The notes: generated from the letters alone by a model not told the origin. Counted from the stretch's first letter, positions 1 through 6,448 are shown. The stretch: 7,848 bases of DNA from DATJUF01 sp035524095 (GCA_035524095.1 DATKPK010000036.1:1-7848), one strand, 5' to 3'. Program-made: numbers and translations.

Positions 1-377
1 CTTTGAGCCTGCACGATACGGTTTCCGGCAAGGCGATCGACGCTCGAGGGATTAATTTGATAGATCGAGAGGTCGCCTTCGAGAAAGGCATCCATCACGA
101 CCCCAAGCTCTCTCTTTACAAAATCACTATGCTGAGGGCTCACACGCCGCAGTGTTTCCGGTAAAGCGAACCGTCGCGCCCAAATAGCGGTGACGTCCGC
201 GCGGCGAACGATCTGCCCGTTGATATGCAGCTCGGGCGTCGACTTCGCCCCGAAAAAGCAATCGGGACTGCCGAGTTTGTCGGTGTCGAGACGCAGGTAC
301 TTTTTCCCCCGCGCGATCAAATGACGAATTACAAAGTCTGGGCCTAGATCATTGCTGTGAGTGACAATCAGAATCAT
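1..377 (-). CDS. ATP-grasp ribosomal peptide maturase (MvdC/MvdD-type), N-terminal part, cut by window edge
   Basis: The reading frame opens at an ATG (377) and runs without a stop off the left edge, giving 125 residues. It begins MILIVTHSND and continues with FVIRHLIARGKKYLRLDTDKL (residues 16-35), the Rossmann-like pre-ATP-grasp pattern of the microviridin ligases MvdC/MvdD. DVTAIWARRFALP (61-73) matches the family's 'xxVWxRRxxxP' strand. INPSSVDRLAGNRIVQAQ (108-125) matches the 'NP...A..nK..Q' segment that precedes the ATP-grasp core. The catalytic ATP-grasp domain itself lies outside the window. Known family role: ATP-dependent formation of ester or amide bonds between Asp/Glu and Thr/Ser/Lys side chains of a cytoplasmic precursor peptide. 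It starts 23 bases after the repeat-containing precursor on the same strand, with a weak ribosome site, and is probably co-transcribed with it. Family assignment is from remembered motifs. Confidence 0.82.
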   Translation of the reverse strand, partial: MILIVTHSNDLGPDFVIRHLIARGKKYLRLDTDKLGSPDCFFGAKSTPELHINGQIVRRADVTAIWARRFALPETLRRVSPQHSDFVKRELGVVMDAFLEGDLSIYQINPSSVDRLAGNRIVQAQ

Positions 378-400
378 AGATATGATCCGACGGCCCTGGA

Positions 401-943
401 TCACACTGCAGCTGACGCCCTCTCCGTCTCCACGAAAACTTCTCGTCCGCCATTTTGCCTAATGACGTCGGGATCAGGCTCTCTCTTCGGGATATCCGTT
501 CCGACCGCATCGACGAAATCGATATAACGCCCGAACCGGGTATGGTCGGGATCGTACGGATCGGGACGATCAAACTTCGTAAGGGTGGTTTCGACTGCGG
601 CCAGAAATCCGCTCAGCGGCCGGTCCCCGCGCACCAAATCCGGATCCGCCGGATCAATTTGGCCCCGCGTGATCGGGCTCTCTGCATCGACACGAAATAA
701 CCAGGAATCTGCCCGGATGAGGTCGGGGTCCTTCGGGTCCGTAGACTCCGTAAGAACGGTCTGGATGCCGTTAGCCCGCCGCCATGCATCACCGGCGGCA
801 AGTAGTTCCTCAATCAATGGCCTAGTGGCTCCGGTTTCTTGCAAGAGACCCGTGGCCGGGTCGACGCTGGGAAAGGAGAACGAGGAACCTGGGCGGGGCC
901 GACCCGCGAACTGGGCGAGGACAGGGGCGCAATATCCGCTCAT
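401..943 (-). CDS. putative graspetide (ATP-grasp-modified RiPP) precursor with four DPxDPD repeats
   Basis: This 180-residue protein begins MSGYCAPVLAQF. I chose the ATG at 943 because AGAGG lies 5 bases upstream, and because an upstream extension to 1135 would overlap the divergent gene and reads as non-coding. The N-terminal part (about 1-60) resembles a RiPP leader: a Pro/Gly/Ser/Phe-rich stretch, then VDPATGLLQETG (27-38). That recalls the 'DPaTQ...dG' stretch of actinobacterial ATP-grasp target peptides. The rest is four acidic units centred on DPKDPDLIR (69-77), DPADPDLVR (97-105), DPYDPDHTR (128-136) and EPDPDVIR (155-162). Thr, Ser or Lys lie a few residues before each motif, and an F/V-containing segment follows. 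Dense carboxylates beside hydroxyl and amine side chains fit an omega-ester/amide core. The next gene is an MvdD-like ligase, which is the main support for the call. It is longer than most graspetide precursors, and the core motif matches no class I know. Confidence 0.72.
   Translation of the reverse strand: MSGYCAPVLAQFAGRPRPGSSFSFPSVDPATGLLQETGATRPLIEELLAAGDAWRRANGIQTVLTESTDPKDPDLIRADSWLFRVDAESPITRGQIDPADPDLVRGDRPLSGFLAAVETTLTKFDRPDPYDPDHTRFGRYIDFVDAVGTDIPKREPDPDVIRQNGGREVFVETERASAAV
458..739 (-). repeat. four degenerate DPxDPD-x-x-R repeat units in the RiPP precursor
   Basis: In precursor order the motifs lie at 739-713, 655-629, 562-536 and 484-458. Successive third Asp residues (74, 102, 133, 159) are 28, 31 and 26 residues apart. 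Each motif is followed after about 6-9 residues by a hydrophobic F..V or FV segment (F83/V85, F113/V117, F143/V147, F170/V171). The units are conserved in protein sequence but poorly in DNA. For example, the Asp-Pro codons alternate between GAC CCG, GAT CCG and GAT CCC. That suggests an old internal duplication kept by selection on the peptide rather than a recent tandem expansion. The fourth unit has lost the first Asp (EPDPD instead of DPxDPD). Confidence 0.68.
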
Positions 944-1104
944 ATTTGCCTCTAAGCTATATTTGAGAGGACAGCTCACATAATAATACGAGATATTCAA
1001 TCGGAAGGTAGATATTTTGGCTCGTCCAGCTTCGCTGCATTGTGCCTGCGGCTGCATCCTCGGGCGAGATGCGGCCGGGGCGGATTGATGGCGGGATACC
1101 CCCC
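944..1104. promoter_or_regulatory. AT-rich divergent intergenic region with RiPP ribosome binding site
   Basis: This region separates the minus-strand precursor from the plus-strand gene at 1105. Bases 941-1020 are clearly AT-richer than the surrounding genes, as expected for a promoter-bearing spacer. On the minus strand two overlapping TATTAT hexamers (within 981-989) could serve as a -10 element for the RiPP operon, but no convincing -35 sits 16-18 bases upstream. The precursor's Shine-Dalgarno AGAGG is at 953-949. A CCTCT at 970-966 could pair with it across a 12-base loop, a 5-bp stem that could mask the ribosome site. Both proposals are weak and based only on inspection. Confidence 0.3.
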
Positions 1105-1587
1105 ATGGATCAGAGATTTTGGGACCAGCTTGCACGCGTTGACCGGCTACTGAAGATCGTGGGCTCGACTGACCAGCTCAGCAAGCTTGGCTCAGCGCTG
1201 AATTTCGAAGACGCCCTCACCTTCGCCTGCCAGAGCATGTGGCACCTGAAGGACTGGATTCTGAACGATCCGGAATTCCGACCGAAAGATATCGCCAAGT
1301 TAAAAGCCGACATCCATGAGCGGCGGTGCCTCTTAATATGCGCCGACCTCGCAAATGGCTCTAAGCACCTTACGCTTACTCGGCCAAAGATAGGCGCCTC
1401 TCTCGCCGACCAGAGGGGGATTTGTTTCTATCCAAGCGAAGGGCTCTTTCAGACCTACTACTATGTCGCTTGCGATGATCCGACCGACCGATACCACGGG
1501 ATCGAGATCAGAGATCTTCTCATTGAGGCCCGATCGGCTTGGGAGGAGATCATCGATGCGCATTATCTGACAGCGGTAGACATTTAA
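1105..1587 (+). CDS. uncharacterised helical protein with HLKDW and ANGSKH motifs
   Basis: This encodes 160 residues from ATG 1105 (MDQRFWDQLAR). An in-frame GTG at 1042 is possible but would add an unconvincing tail. A weak GCGGGA lies 8 bases before the chosen ATG. The first 90 residues look largely helical and carry HLKDW (47-51) and ANGSKHL (83-89). I recognise this spacing from uncharacterised proteins in which a histidine-containing helix is followed by a second N-x-x-K-H helix, possibly a HEPN-like helical bundle, but a canonical R-x4-6-H is not evident. The C-terminal third changes character (YYYVACDD, 118-125), probably strand, then a final helix. There is no signal peptide or membrane segment, so it is likely cytoplasmic. 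It ends 15 bases before the DUF2971 gene on the same strand, so the two probably form an operon. Function unknown. Confidence 0.8.
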   Translation: MDQRFWDQLARVDRLLKIVGSTDQLSKLGSALNFEDALTFACQSMWHLKDWILNDPEFRPKDIAKLKADIHERRCLLICADLANGSKHLTLTRPKIGASLADQRGICFYPSEGLFQTYYYVACDDPTDRYHGIEIRDLLIEARSAWEEIIDAHYLTAVDI

Positions 1588-1602
1588 GACAGCGGGCATC
1601 AC

Positions 1603-2565
1603 ATGGCGATCGCCAACATTCCCACCGACATGCAAAAGGCGATCGAAGCCTTCTATACCGACGCCGAAGACATCGTAAATTCGCTCGCCCGCGACCTCGA
1701 ATCACGACCCGCGCCGCCAATGCTCTACCACTACACGAACGGCGAGGGGCTGCGCGGAATTCTCCAATCCGGGAACGTCTGGCTAACGGACATCTTCAGC
1801 CTCAACGATCCGAGCGAACTGCGCCACGGGATCAAATCTGTCATGCGCTTCCTGGACGAGGAGGCGAAGAAAGGACCGGACGAGGTCAAGAGATTTACGA
1901 AAAACCTCATCGCCATCCTTACGGGCTCCATAGAGGATATCGCGCACTATTTCGTTTGCTGCTTCAGCCATGCCGGCGATGATCTCGGGCAGTGGCGAGC
2001 CTACGCCGATAATGGCCGCGGCTTCGCACTCGGCTTCGACGGCAAGGCGCTCGAAGACACTTTCGCTAAATCAACGGCCGGCCCCATCAAAGGCCGCATG
2101 ACTTTTCCCATTACCTATGACGGCGCGCGGCTCGAGGAAATGCACCGTCAGATCGTCGCTGCGCTAATCCCGCTGATCTCGCTGCCGCGAAAAAAGCGCC
2201 TGAGTAATGCGGAGATCAACAAGTATATGAGTGAACTGTCCGTCAGTGCTTCCGTGCCGATCTTGCGGGCAGCGCTCTTTTTCAAGCACGGCGCTTATGC
2301 CAATGAGGCCGAATACCGGTTCTTCGAGCTTCATCAAGCCGGACCCGTCCCGAATCTGAAATACCGCGGAAAGCCCTATTCGCTTATCCGCTATCTAGAA
2401 TTCGATTGGCGAAGCGCCGCGCTTGATGCTCTCAAGACTATAACTGTCGGCCCCGCCGCCGATCGCGCTGCTGCGACGCAACTTGCCAATGACTGCCGAC
2501 GCGCTTTTCACCCTAACCCGGACGTCGAGATTCTCTATTCCGATATTCCCTATCGGGCTCCTTAG
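1603..2565 (+). CDS. DUF2971 family protein
   Basis: This 320-residue protein has the DUF2971 signature in order: LYHYTNGEGLRGIL (41-54), a W60 and the NDPSE box (68-72). VCCFS (118-122), QWRAYAD (130-136), a Gly-rich GRGFALGF (138-145), FKHGAY (227-232), the E-x-E-x-R stretch NEAEYRF (234-240) and a late ITVGP strand (280-284) follow. The opening HYT and the late Glu resemble the H...E layout of ADP-ribosyltransferase-like folds. That is inference, since no activity is established for this protein. DUF2971 members often occur in accessory and anti-phage neighbourhoods. It has the usual length, appears intact, and has no membrane segment. The start at 1603 has only a weak ribosome site (AGCGGG), consistent with translation following the upstream gene 15 bases away. 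It converges on the next minus-strand gene with only 29 bases between stops and no clear terminator hairpin. Confidence 0.86.
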   Translation: MAIANIPTDMQKAIEAFYTDAEDIVNSLARDLESRPAPPMLYHYTNGEGLRGILQSGNVWLTDIFSLNDPSELRHGIKSVMRFLDEEAKKGPDEVKRFTKNLIAILTGSIEDIAHYFVCCFSHAGDDLGQWRAYADNGRGFALGFDGKALEDTFAKSTAGPIKGRMTFPITYDGARLEEMHRQIVAALIPLISLPRKKRLSNAEINKYMSELSVSASVPILRAALFFKHGAYANEAEYRFFELHQAGPVPNLKYRGKPYSLIRYLEFDWRSAALDALKTITVGPAADRAAATQLANDCRRAFHPNPDVEILYSDIPYRAP

Positions 2566-2594
2566 AGCGCAAGCCACCCTGTCTATGCGGAATC

Positions 2595-3305
2595 TCAGAG
2601 CGAGGCTTTCTGTTTGAGGGCGTCGATGTCGGCCCGAATGCCGAGCAGCTCGAACTTTTCTTTGAACATATATTGAAAGATACAGAGCGCCGTCAGTCCT
2701 ACTTGGGCCGCGCTTTTGAAAGCGTGCGCCAAGACCCTAGGATCCGTGCTAAGCGCCAGCGCGACCACAGCGGTATCGTGCCCCTCGTCGTCCATCTGCA
2801 TCGCGCTAAACGCCGCGTGCGGGTTGGGATGTCCGCCGAAATCGATCGTCCGCTGATACATCTCATCGTAAATTTCAGCGAGCTTAGCGTCATATCGGCC
2901 GATCGTCTCCCGTGCGGCGCCGGAGTTAAACGCCTTCTTCTGCGCTTTCATCTCCGCCGCGCTGCGGTGTCGAAGAATGAATACGTCTTCAAGCGCCGGC
3001 GTCCCGTGAATAATGAACGCATATCCAGCGTATTCCAAGACCGAACGCATCATGGTAAAGGTTTCGACGACTTGGCCGGCTAGGGCCATGCCTGCTGCCG
3101 CCTTGAAGGCGTACTGCGCGCGCAACAGCAATATGGCGGCCATAAACGGTTTTGGATTGACGAGATTCTTTCCGGCTCGGACAAAACAATCGTCAATCGT
3201 TTGGATGATCGAATACGGACCCGCGAAATTGGCGCGATTGCCCTTTTGATTCGCGTACACTCGATTCAGGAATTGCGTGAGATTGTCGCCGCCCCAGTCC
3301 GCCAT
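2595..3305 (-). CDS. uncharacterised helical protein, R/E ... FGGHPN pattern (DUF5677/HEPN-like?)
   Basis: This encodes 236 residues from ATG 3305 (MADWGGDNLT), with a good purine-rich ribosome site (GGAAGAGAG) just upstream. The frame is open to 3515, but the extension is Arg/Gly-rich and non-coding in character. The protein is almost wholly helical. LLRAQYAFKAAAG (60-72) precedes MRSVLEYAGYAF (86-97), which holds a conserved-looking Arg87 and Glu91, then RHR (112-114), and later DFGGHPNPH (155-163). Such an R-x3-E helix followed by a distant His-Pro-Asn is what I recall from a widespread family of uncharacterised proteins resembling DUF5677, with a HEPN-like bundle possible. No transmembrane segment is convincing, although the alanine-rich helices (67-80) are hydrophobic. 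It stands alone on its strand, convergent with the DUF2971 gene. Function unknown; coding status is well supported. Confidence 0.82.
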   Translation of the reverse strand: MADWGGDNLTQFLNRVYANQKGNRANFAGPYSIIQTIDDCFVRAGKNLVNPKPFMAAILLLRAQYAFKAAAGMALAGQVVETFTMMRSVLEYAGYAFIIHGTPALEDVFILRHRSAAEMKAQKKAFNSGAARETIGRYDAKLAEIYDEMYQRTIDFGGHPNPHAAFSAMQMDDEGHDTAVVALALSTDPRVLAHAFKSAAQVGLTALCIFQYMFKEKFELLGIRADIDALKQKASL

Positions 3306-3414
3306 AGTTCTCTCTTCCAATCTAATCTGACGCCATTCTGGGCGCCTTGGCGCAATTAGGCGTTCCTTTTGTTTGATCCGGCCGCGCCCTCCGGCAAATC
3401 GGCCTCTCCCACAC

Positions 3415-3591
3415 TTAAGTCCGGCCCCACCAGGTAGACAACGACTCTGAGCTTTTCGGGGCCGGTCCGATGTCTGAGACGAGCTTCCGGTGCTCATCGT
3501 CGCCTGGCAACGCAATGGCAGCGGTATGTCGGCCCTGGCTCACGATCCGGGCCGCGGTTAAGAGCTCATTTCTGCTGCAGGCGTCGCTCAT
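3415..3591 (-). CDS. possible small protein, 58 residues, unrecognised
   Basis: An ATG at 3591 (MSDACSRNELL) opens 58 codons ending at TAA 3415. An ATG six codons upstream (3609) is also possible. GGAGG lies 11 bases before 3591, a longer spacing than usual. Third codon positions favour G and C as in neighbouring genes, and the first half (ELLTAARIVSQGRH, 9-22) could form an amphipathic helix followed by an acidic GDDEH turn (31-35). I recognise no family. It sits in the otherwise empty 435-base gap between two same-strand genes and just downstream of a cluster of palindromes. Short GC-rich frames often stay open by chance, so this is a candidate only. Confidence 0.35.
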   Translation of the reverse strand: MSDACSRNELLTAARIVSQGRHTAAIALPGDDEHRKLVSDIGPAPKSSESLSTWWGRT

Positions 3592-3607
3592 AGCCCGCGG
3601 CCCCTCC

Positions 3608-3687
3608 ATGTCGCGACATTAAACGCTAGCGTTGGCGTGACATCCCGGCACTGCGCCGCGACCGGCGGTCACCGCCACCACATGGTG
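3608..3687. promoter_or_regulatory. cluster of four dyad-symmetric sequences in an intergenic gap
   Basis: Two perfect 12-bp palindromes stand 2 bases apart: ATGTCGCGACAT at 3608-3619 and AACGCTAGCGTT at 3622-3633. They are followed by GGCGGT-C-ACCGCC (6-bp arms, 3664-3676) and CACCA-CA-TGGTG (5-bp arms, 3676-3687). The positions are upstream of the possible small gene and of the 236-residue protein, both transcribed leftward, and just downstream of the nuclease-like gene. Dyads of this size are typical of repressor operators. No T-run follows any of them, so they do not look like intrinsic terminators. No binding protein is implied by the sequence. Confidence 0.35.
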
Positions 3688-3740
3688 AGCGCGCTATCAG
3701 GAGCCGGAATTGGTTGGCGATCCAGTTCGGTCCGGTCGCT

Positions 3741-5813
3741 TTAACTACCGTTCAAAGTCGCGCCCATTTTCGCCTTCCTCATGTAGGCAAGATCCGCGTA
3801 GAAATCCAAACTGCCGGTCCAAACGTGGCGTGTCTGCCAGAGCGAGGCTCTGAAATCCTCACTGCTCTTGACAGAATCCAGCAGCACAAGAAACTGCGGG
3901 ACGCTTAGGAACCAGCAATGAAAGAAAGGCTGCTGAAGTGGGGCCGAGCGCATCGCGGCCAGTTTCTGGTGCTGATCGCGCAGCTCGGCAATTTTTCCGT
4001 TGAGAGCATCGAACTTCTTTTGCCGTGATGGGTCATGGGTACCGTATTTGACGTTCAATGTGTTTTCTAGGAACAACTTCAAGAGAATGCGGTCCTGGAA
4101 CCCGCCGAAATCGAATAGCGAGACGGCGATCCTTTCGACCTCGCGGCCGTTCAGCGGCACACGCGTTGACTGACCGTGCTCATCGATAAGATCGAGATGG
4201 CCGTTCGTCTTGATCCCGACTTCATGTCCGCCCGCCTGAAGCTGCGCGTCCAGCAAGCTCCCGGCGAGATCGAACAGCACATCGACATCGGTGCCGGCGC
4301 GGGCGAGGCGCGTCAGCGGTTTCTTTTTGATTTCGAGGAAAAAGATGGTCTGCGTGGTCTCGATTACGAGATCGCATTCTCCCTCTTGGCCGCCATCACC
4401 GTACTTACCGCTTGAGACGGCAACGCCACGGGAGGTGAGTTCTTGGCGGAGCAGGCGTTCGATGGCTAGTCCGATCCGGTCGTCAAAGCCCGCATGTATC
4501 TTCCTTAGTGACGTAAAGAGCGCCTCGATGACGCCGGGCGTGCAGGCCGATGGGTTCAATAGGCAATATTTCCCATCGCCCATGTTCAGCAGCGGCTTAA
4601 AGGGAAAATCCGGACCGGGCGGCTCGTATGGCTTTGAGAAATTCTGGTTGGCGCCAGGCATGGGATGGCTGAGAACCCGCTCAAGAATCCGGCCGATTGT
4701 TTTGGCCGGAATCGGCTTGCAGACCCTGGTCAAGTCGCCGACGCCGATCACGACCGGTCCCTGCCGCTGTGAGCCGATTTTGAGAATTTGATCGGCGACC
4801 GCTAGAACCTCGGCGATGGACCATCCGCCATCCTGTTTTTGCGTGTGATCGAGCCAATCCAATACCCCGCCCGCGATCTTAATCGCATCGCGCGGGCGGA
4901 TCTGCGGGATCGTGAAGAGCGAATCGTAAAGCGCCACTTCCTGGAGAAATGGAATAAGAGTTAGGTGGTCTTTGAACATCAGCTCATACGAACTGTAAGG
5001 CTGAACATCGAAGGTGGCGGCGTAGGCCGTAGCTAATTCAGCTAGATCGCGCCAACTTTGATCGATGCCCGCCGGGCTCCGAGGCAAAGTGGGATGTTTT
5101 GCCCCTAGTTGCAGCAGGAAGCCGTAGGGCACCATCGGCTGCACGTCGGTCGGTACGGTCGCGACCCTTCGCACCAGATGGTATCGCTCCTGCCTGTAGT
5201 CGTAGGTCCTTTCGATCAAACGGAAGATATTGGCGGCGACGTTGATGCCGCCGATTGTTTTCGTCAGCTCTTCGAGCCGTGCGATCAACCGGGCTTCCGC
5301 CGCTGGTTCCACGCGCAGATTTCCCTTGTCGCGAATGATCTCGAATCCGCGCTGCTCTAGCTGTAACGCTGAGCGGCCAACTGAAAATTGGCGCGCATTG
5401 ATGAGAGCGTGCCGGTTCGCGTCTCCCCAGGACTGTAACTTCACATGATCGGAGGCGAAGCCGACCGCTTGAGCCCAGCCGTCCTGCGCCAGCGGTGCAC
5501 TGGCTGGACCGCGCATAGCATCCTGAAGCCGGTCGAGAATGGAGATGTACGGCTCGAGTGTCTCGCCACAAAAGATATGATTTTGAATGAGCTCGTTTTT
5601 GAGCTGCTTGCAATGCCGCCAGATCGTCACGTGGTTCGAGACGAACTGGTCTCTGATCTTGCCGTAGAGCGCATCCAAAATCGCCGTGAACGTCAGGGCG
5701 CTGGTCGCTGAAAGTCCAACATAGTTGTAAAGACCGTGCAGATCGCGGCCATAGGCCGACACGTTGTCGGGCGACGAGTCGACCATTGTTTTGATCTCGG
5801 ATAGTCCGATCAT
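3741..5813 (-). CDS. 690-residue protein with C-terminal PD-(D/E)xK nuclease-like core
   Basis: The start ATG (5813) overlaps the upstream HEPN gene's TGA as ATGA, indicating translational coupling. Residues 1 to about 440 are mostly helical with no motif I can name. PFKPLLNMGDGKYCLLNP (404-421), followed by a helix with E452, leads into the nuclease-like core. GECDLV (478-483) provides E479 and D481, and FFLEIKKK (491-498) provides E494 and K496, the ExD ... ExK layout of PD-(D/E)xK enzymes. The C-terminal part (559-690) continues with ERIAVSLFDFGGFQDR (560-575), a charged helix (597-622) and a final helical region, like the tails of long uncharacterised PD-(D/E)xK proteins. The core residues look intact, so it may cut DNA or RNA; target and activity are inferred, not shown. 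No signal peptide or membrane segment is present. The long N-terminal region may sense a trigger or bind the HEPN partner. Confidence 0.85.
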   Translation of the reverse strand: MIGLSEIKTMVDSSPDNVSAYGRDLHGLYNYVGLSATSALTFTAILDALYGKIRDQFVSNHVTIWRHCKQLKNELIQNHIFCGETLEPYISILDRLQDAMRGPASAPLAQDGWAQAVGFASDHVKLQSWGDANRHALINARQFSVGRSALQLEQRGFEIIRDKGNLRVEPAAEARLIARLEELTKTIGGINVAANIFRLIERTYDYRQERYHLVRRVATVPTDVQPMVPYGFLLQLGAKHPTLPRSPAGIDQSWRDLAELATAYAATFDVQPYSSYELMFKDHLTLIPFLQEVALYDSLFTIPQIRPRDAIKIAGGVLDWLDHTQKQDGGWSIAEVLAVADQILKIGSQRQGPVVIGVGDLTRVCKPIPAKTIGRILERVLSHPMPGANQNFSKPYEPPGPDFPFKPLLNMGDGKYCLLNPSACTPGVIEALFTSLRKIHAGFDDRIGLAIERLLRQELTSRGVAVSSGKYGDGGQEGECDLVIETTQTIFFLEIKKKPLTRLARAGTDVDVLFDLAGSLLDAQLQAGGHEVGIKTNGHLDLIDEHGQSTRVPLNGREVERIAVSLFDFGGFQDRILLKLFLENTLNVKYGTHDPSRQKKFDALNGKIAELRDQHQKLAAMRSAPLQQPFFHCWFLSVPQFLVLLDSVKSSEDFRASLWQTRHVWTGSLDFYADLAYMRKAKMGATLNGS

Positions 5814-6376
5814 GACGCCGCCTCTATACCCTGACTACGGTCACGATACGCGTACTCAACCAAATCCCGGATCAGTTCCAGCAGGCTGCCCCAAGGCAAG
5901 CCGTCAAAAGGTTCGCCATGGGCCAACGAATTGCGGATGCCGGCGAGTGTCGGCTTTGCCTCTCCCGTGAGCCTGCCGATTGCCGTGCCACCGTTTTTCG
6001 CGATCAGCGGAATCTTTTGGTCTGTCTGCCCGTCCGCTTCGACCATATGTCGCAGCAAATAAGCGAAAGGCTTTCTCCCGTATCGATCGACCAAAGATAG
6101 TTCCAGCGCGGTAAACGCGACCAGTTCGCCCGCCTTAATGAGATCCACATCGATCCAACCCAAGACGTAGAGCTTTTGCGCGCGGCGATATTTGGCGACG
6201 ACGATGTCTGGGATTCCGGGTGAGAGCCCCCGTTCCTCGATAAATTGAAACCACTCGCCAGCCTGTTCAAAGCTGAGAAACGCTCCAGGATTACCCGGTG
6301 AAGCCCATGGCAGCAGCAACGGGTCACGCTCCCGACTCTGCGCGGCGGCAATAAGATCGAGCCAGCTCTTGTCCAT
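5810..6376 (-). CDS. HEPN-like domain protein with R-x4-H motif
   Basis: This 188-residue protein starts at ATG 6376 (MDKSWLDLIAA), with CGGGAA about 7 bases upstream. A short N-terminal region is followed by a helical part. GWIDVDLIKAGELVAFTALELSL (73-95) gives the helix with a central Glu typical of HEPN bundles, then YLLRHMVE (106-113). GIRNSLAHGEPF (146-157) supplies R148 and H153, the R-x4-H catalytic signature of HEPN RNases. HEPN proteins are known as toxin or effector RNases in toxin-antitoxin, abortive infection and CRISPR systems, and some copies are structural only. The stop codon overlaps the start of the PD-(D/E)xK gene by ATGA, so the two proteins are probably made in fixed ratio and may form a complex. 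No nucleotidyltransferase (MNT) antitoxin is nearby, so this is not the classic HEPN-MNT pair. Confidence 0.84.
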   Translation of the reverse strand: MDKSWLDLIAAAQSRERDPLLLPWASPGNPGAFLSFEQAGEWFQFIEERGLSPGIPDIVVAKYRRAQKLYVLGWIDVDLIKAGELVAFTALELSLVDRYGRKPFAYLLRHMVEADGQTDQKIPLIAKNGGTAIGRLTGEAKPTLAGIRNSLAHGEPFDGLPWGSLLELIRDLVEYAYRDRSQGIEAAS

Positions 6377-6448
6377 AGTCGATTCCCGTGTAAGTCATGA
6401 CATCAGCCGCGCTTGTCACAGCCATTATCCTCTCTACAAGGTCACTAC
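6377..6448. promoter_or_regulatory. divergent promoter region between HEPN-nuclease operon and DUF5677-like gene
   Basis: This 72-base spacer must drive both directions. On the minus strand GATAAT (6429-6424) matches five of six -10 consensus bases, 47 bases before the HEPN start codon, but no good -35 is visible. On the plus strand TTGTCA (6413-6418) matches five of six -35 bases and TACAAG (6435-6440) matches four of six -10 bases at 16-base spacing, but it overlaps the ribosome site AAGG (6438-6441), so it is doubtful. An 8-bp palindrome GTCATGAC lies at 6394-6401 and could be a small operator. All are inspection-level guesses. Confidence 0.28.

Noticed and set aside
455..983. Plus-strand open frames across the precursor gene
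   Set aside because: They are antisense to the repeat-containing precursor, have no ribosome site and show no recognisable domain. The repeat pattern makes sense only on the minus strand.
944..1135. 64-residue N-terminal extension of the RiPP precursor frame back to 1135
   Set aside because: It would overlap the divergent gene starting at 1105, has no ribosome site, and the AT-rich stretch translates to a non-protein-like sequence; the ATG at 943 has AGAGG at correct spacing.
1539..1982. 147-codon plus-strand frame overlapping two genes
   Set aside because: Its translation is Arg/His-rich and low-complexity, and it lies inside the well-supported DUF2971 gene in another frame.
3340..3352. 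GCGCC-TT-GGCGC inverted repeat considered as a terminator
   Set aside because: A two-base loop cannot form a stable hairpin with these arms, and no T-run follows on either strand.
3306..3515. 70-residue N-terminal extension of the 236-residue protein
   Set aside because: It is Arg/Gly/Pro-rich and unlike the helical body, while the ATG at 3305 has a strong ribosome site.
5038..5613. 191-codon minus-strand frame inside the nuclease-like gene
   Set aside because: It is an Arg/Ala/Ser-rich shadow frame of the 690-residue protein with no motif or ribosome site.
5810..6376. HEPN-MNT toxin-antitoxin pair
   Set aside because: No nucleotidyltransferase GSxxxD-type motif occurs in any neighbouring gene; the coupled partner carries a PD-(D/E)xK core instead.
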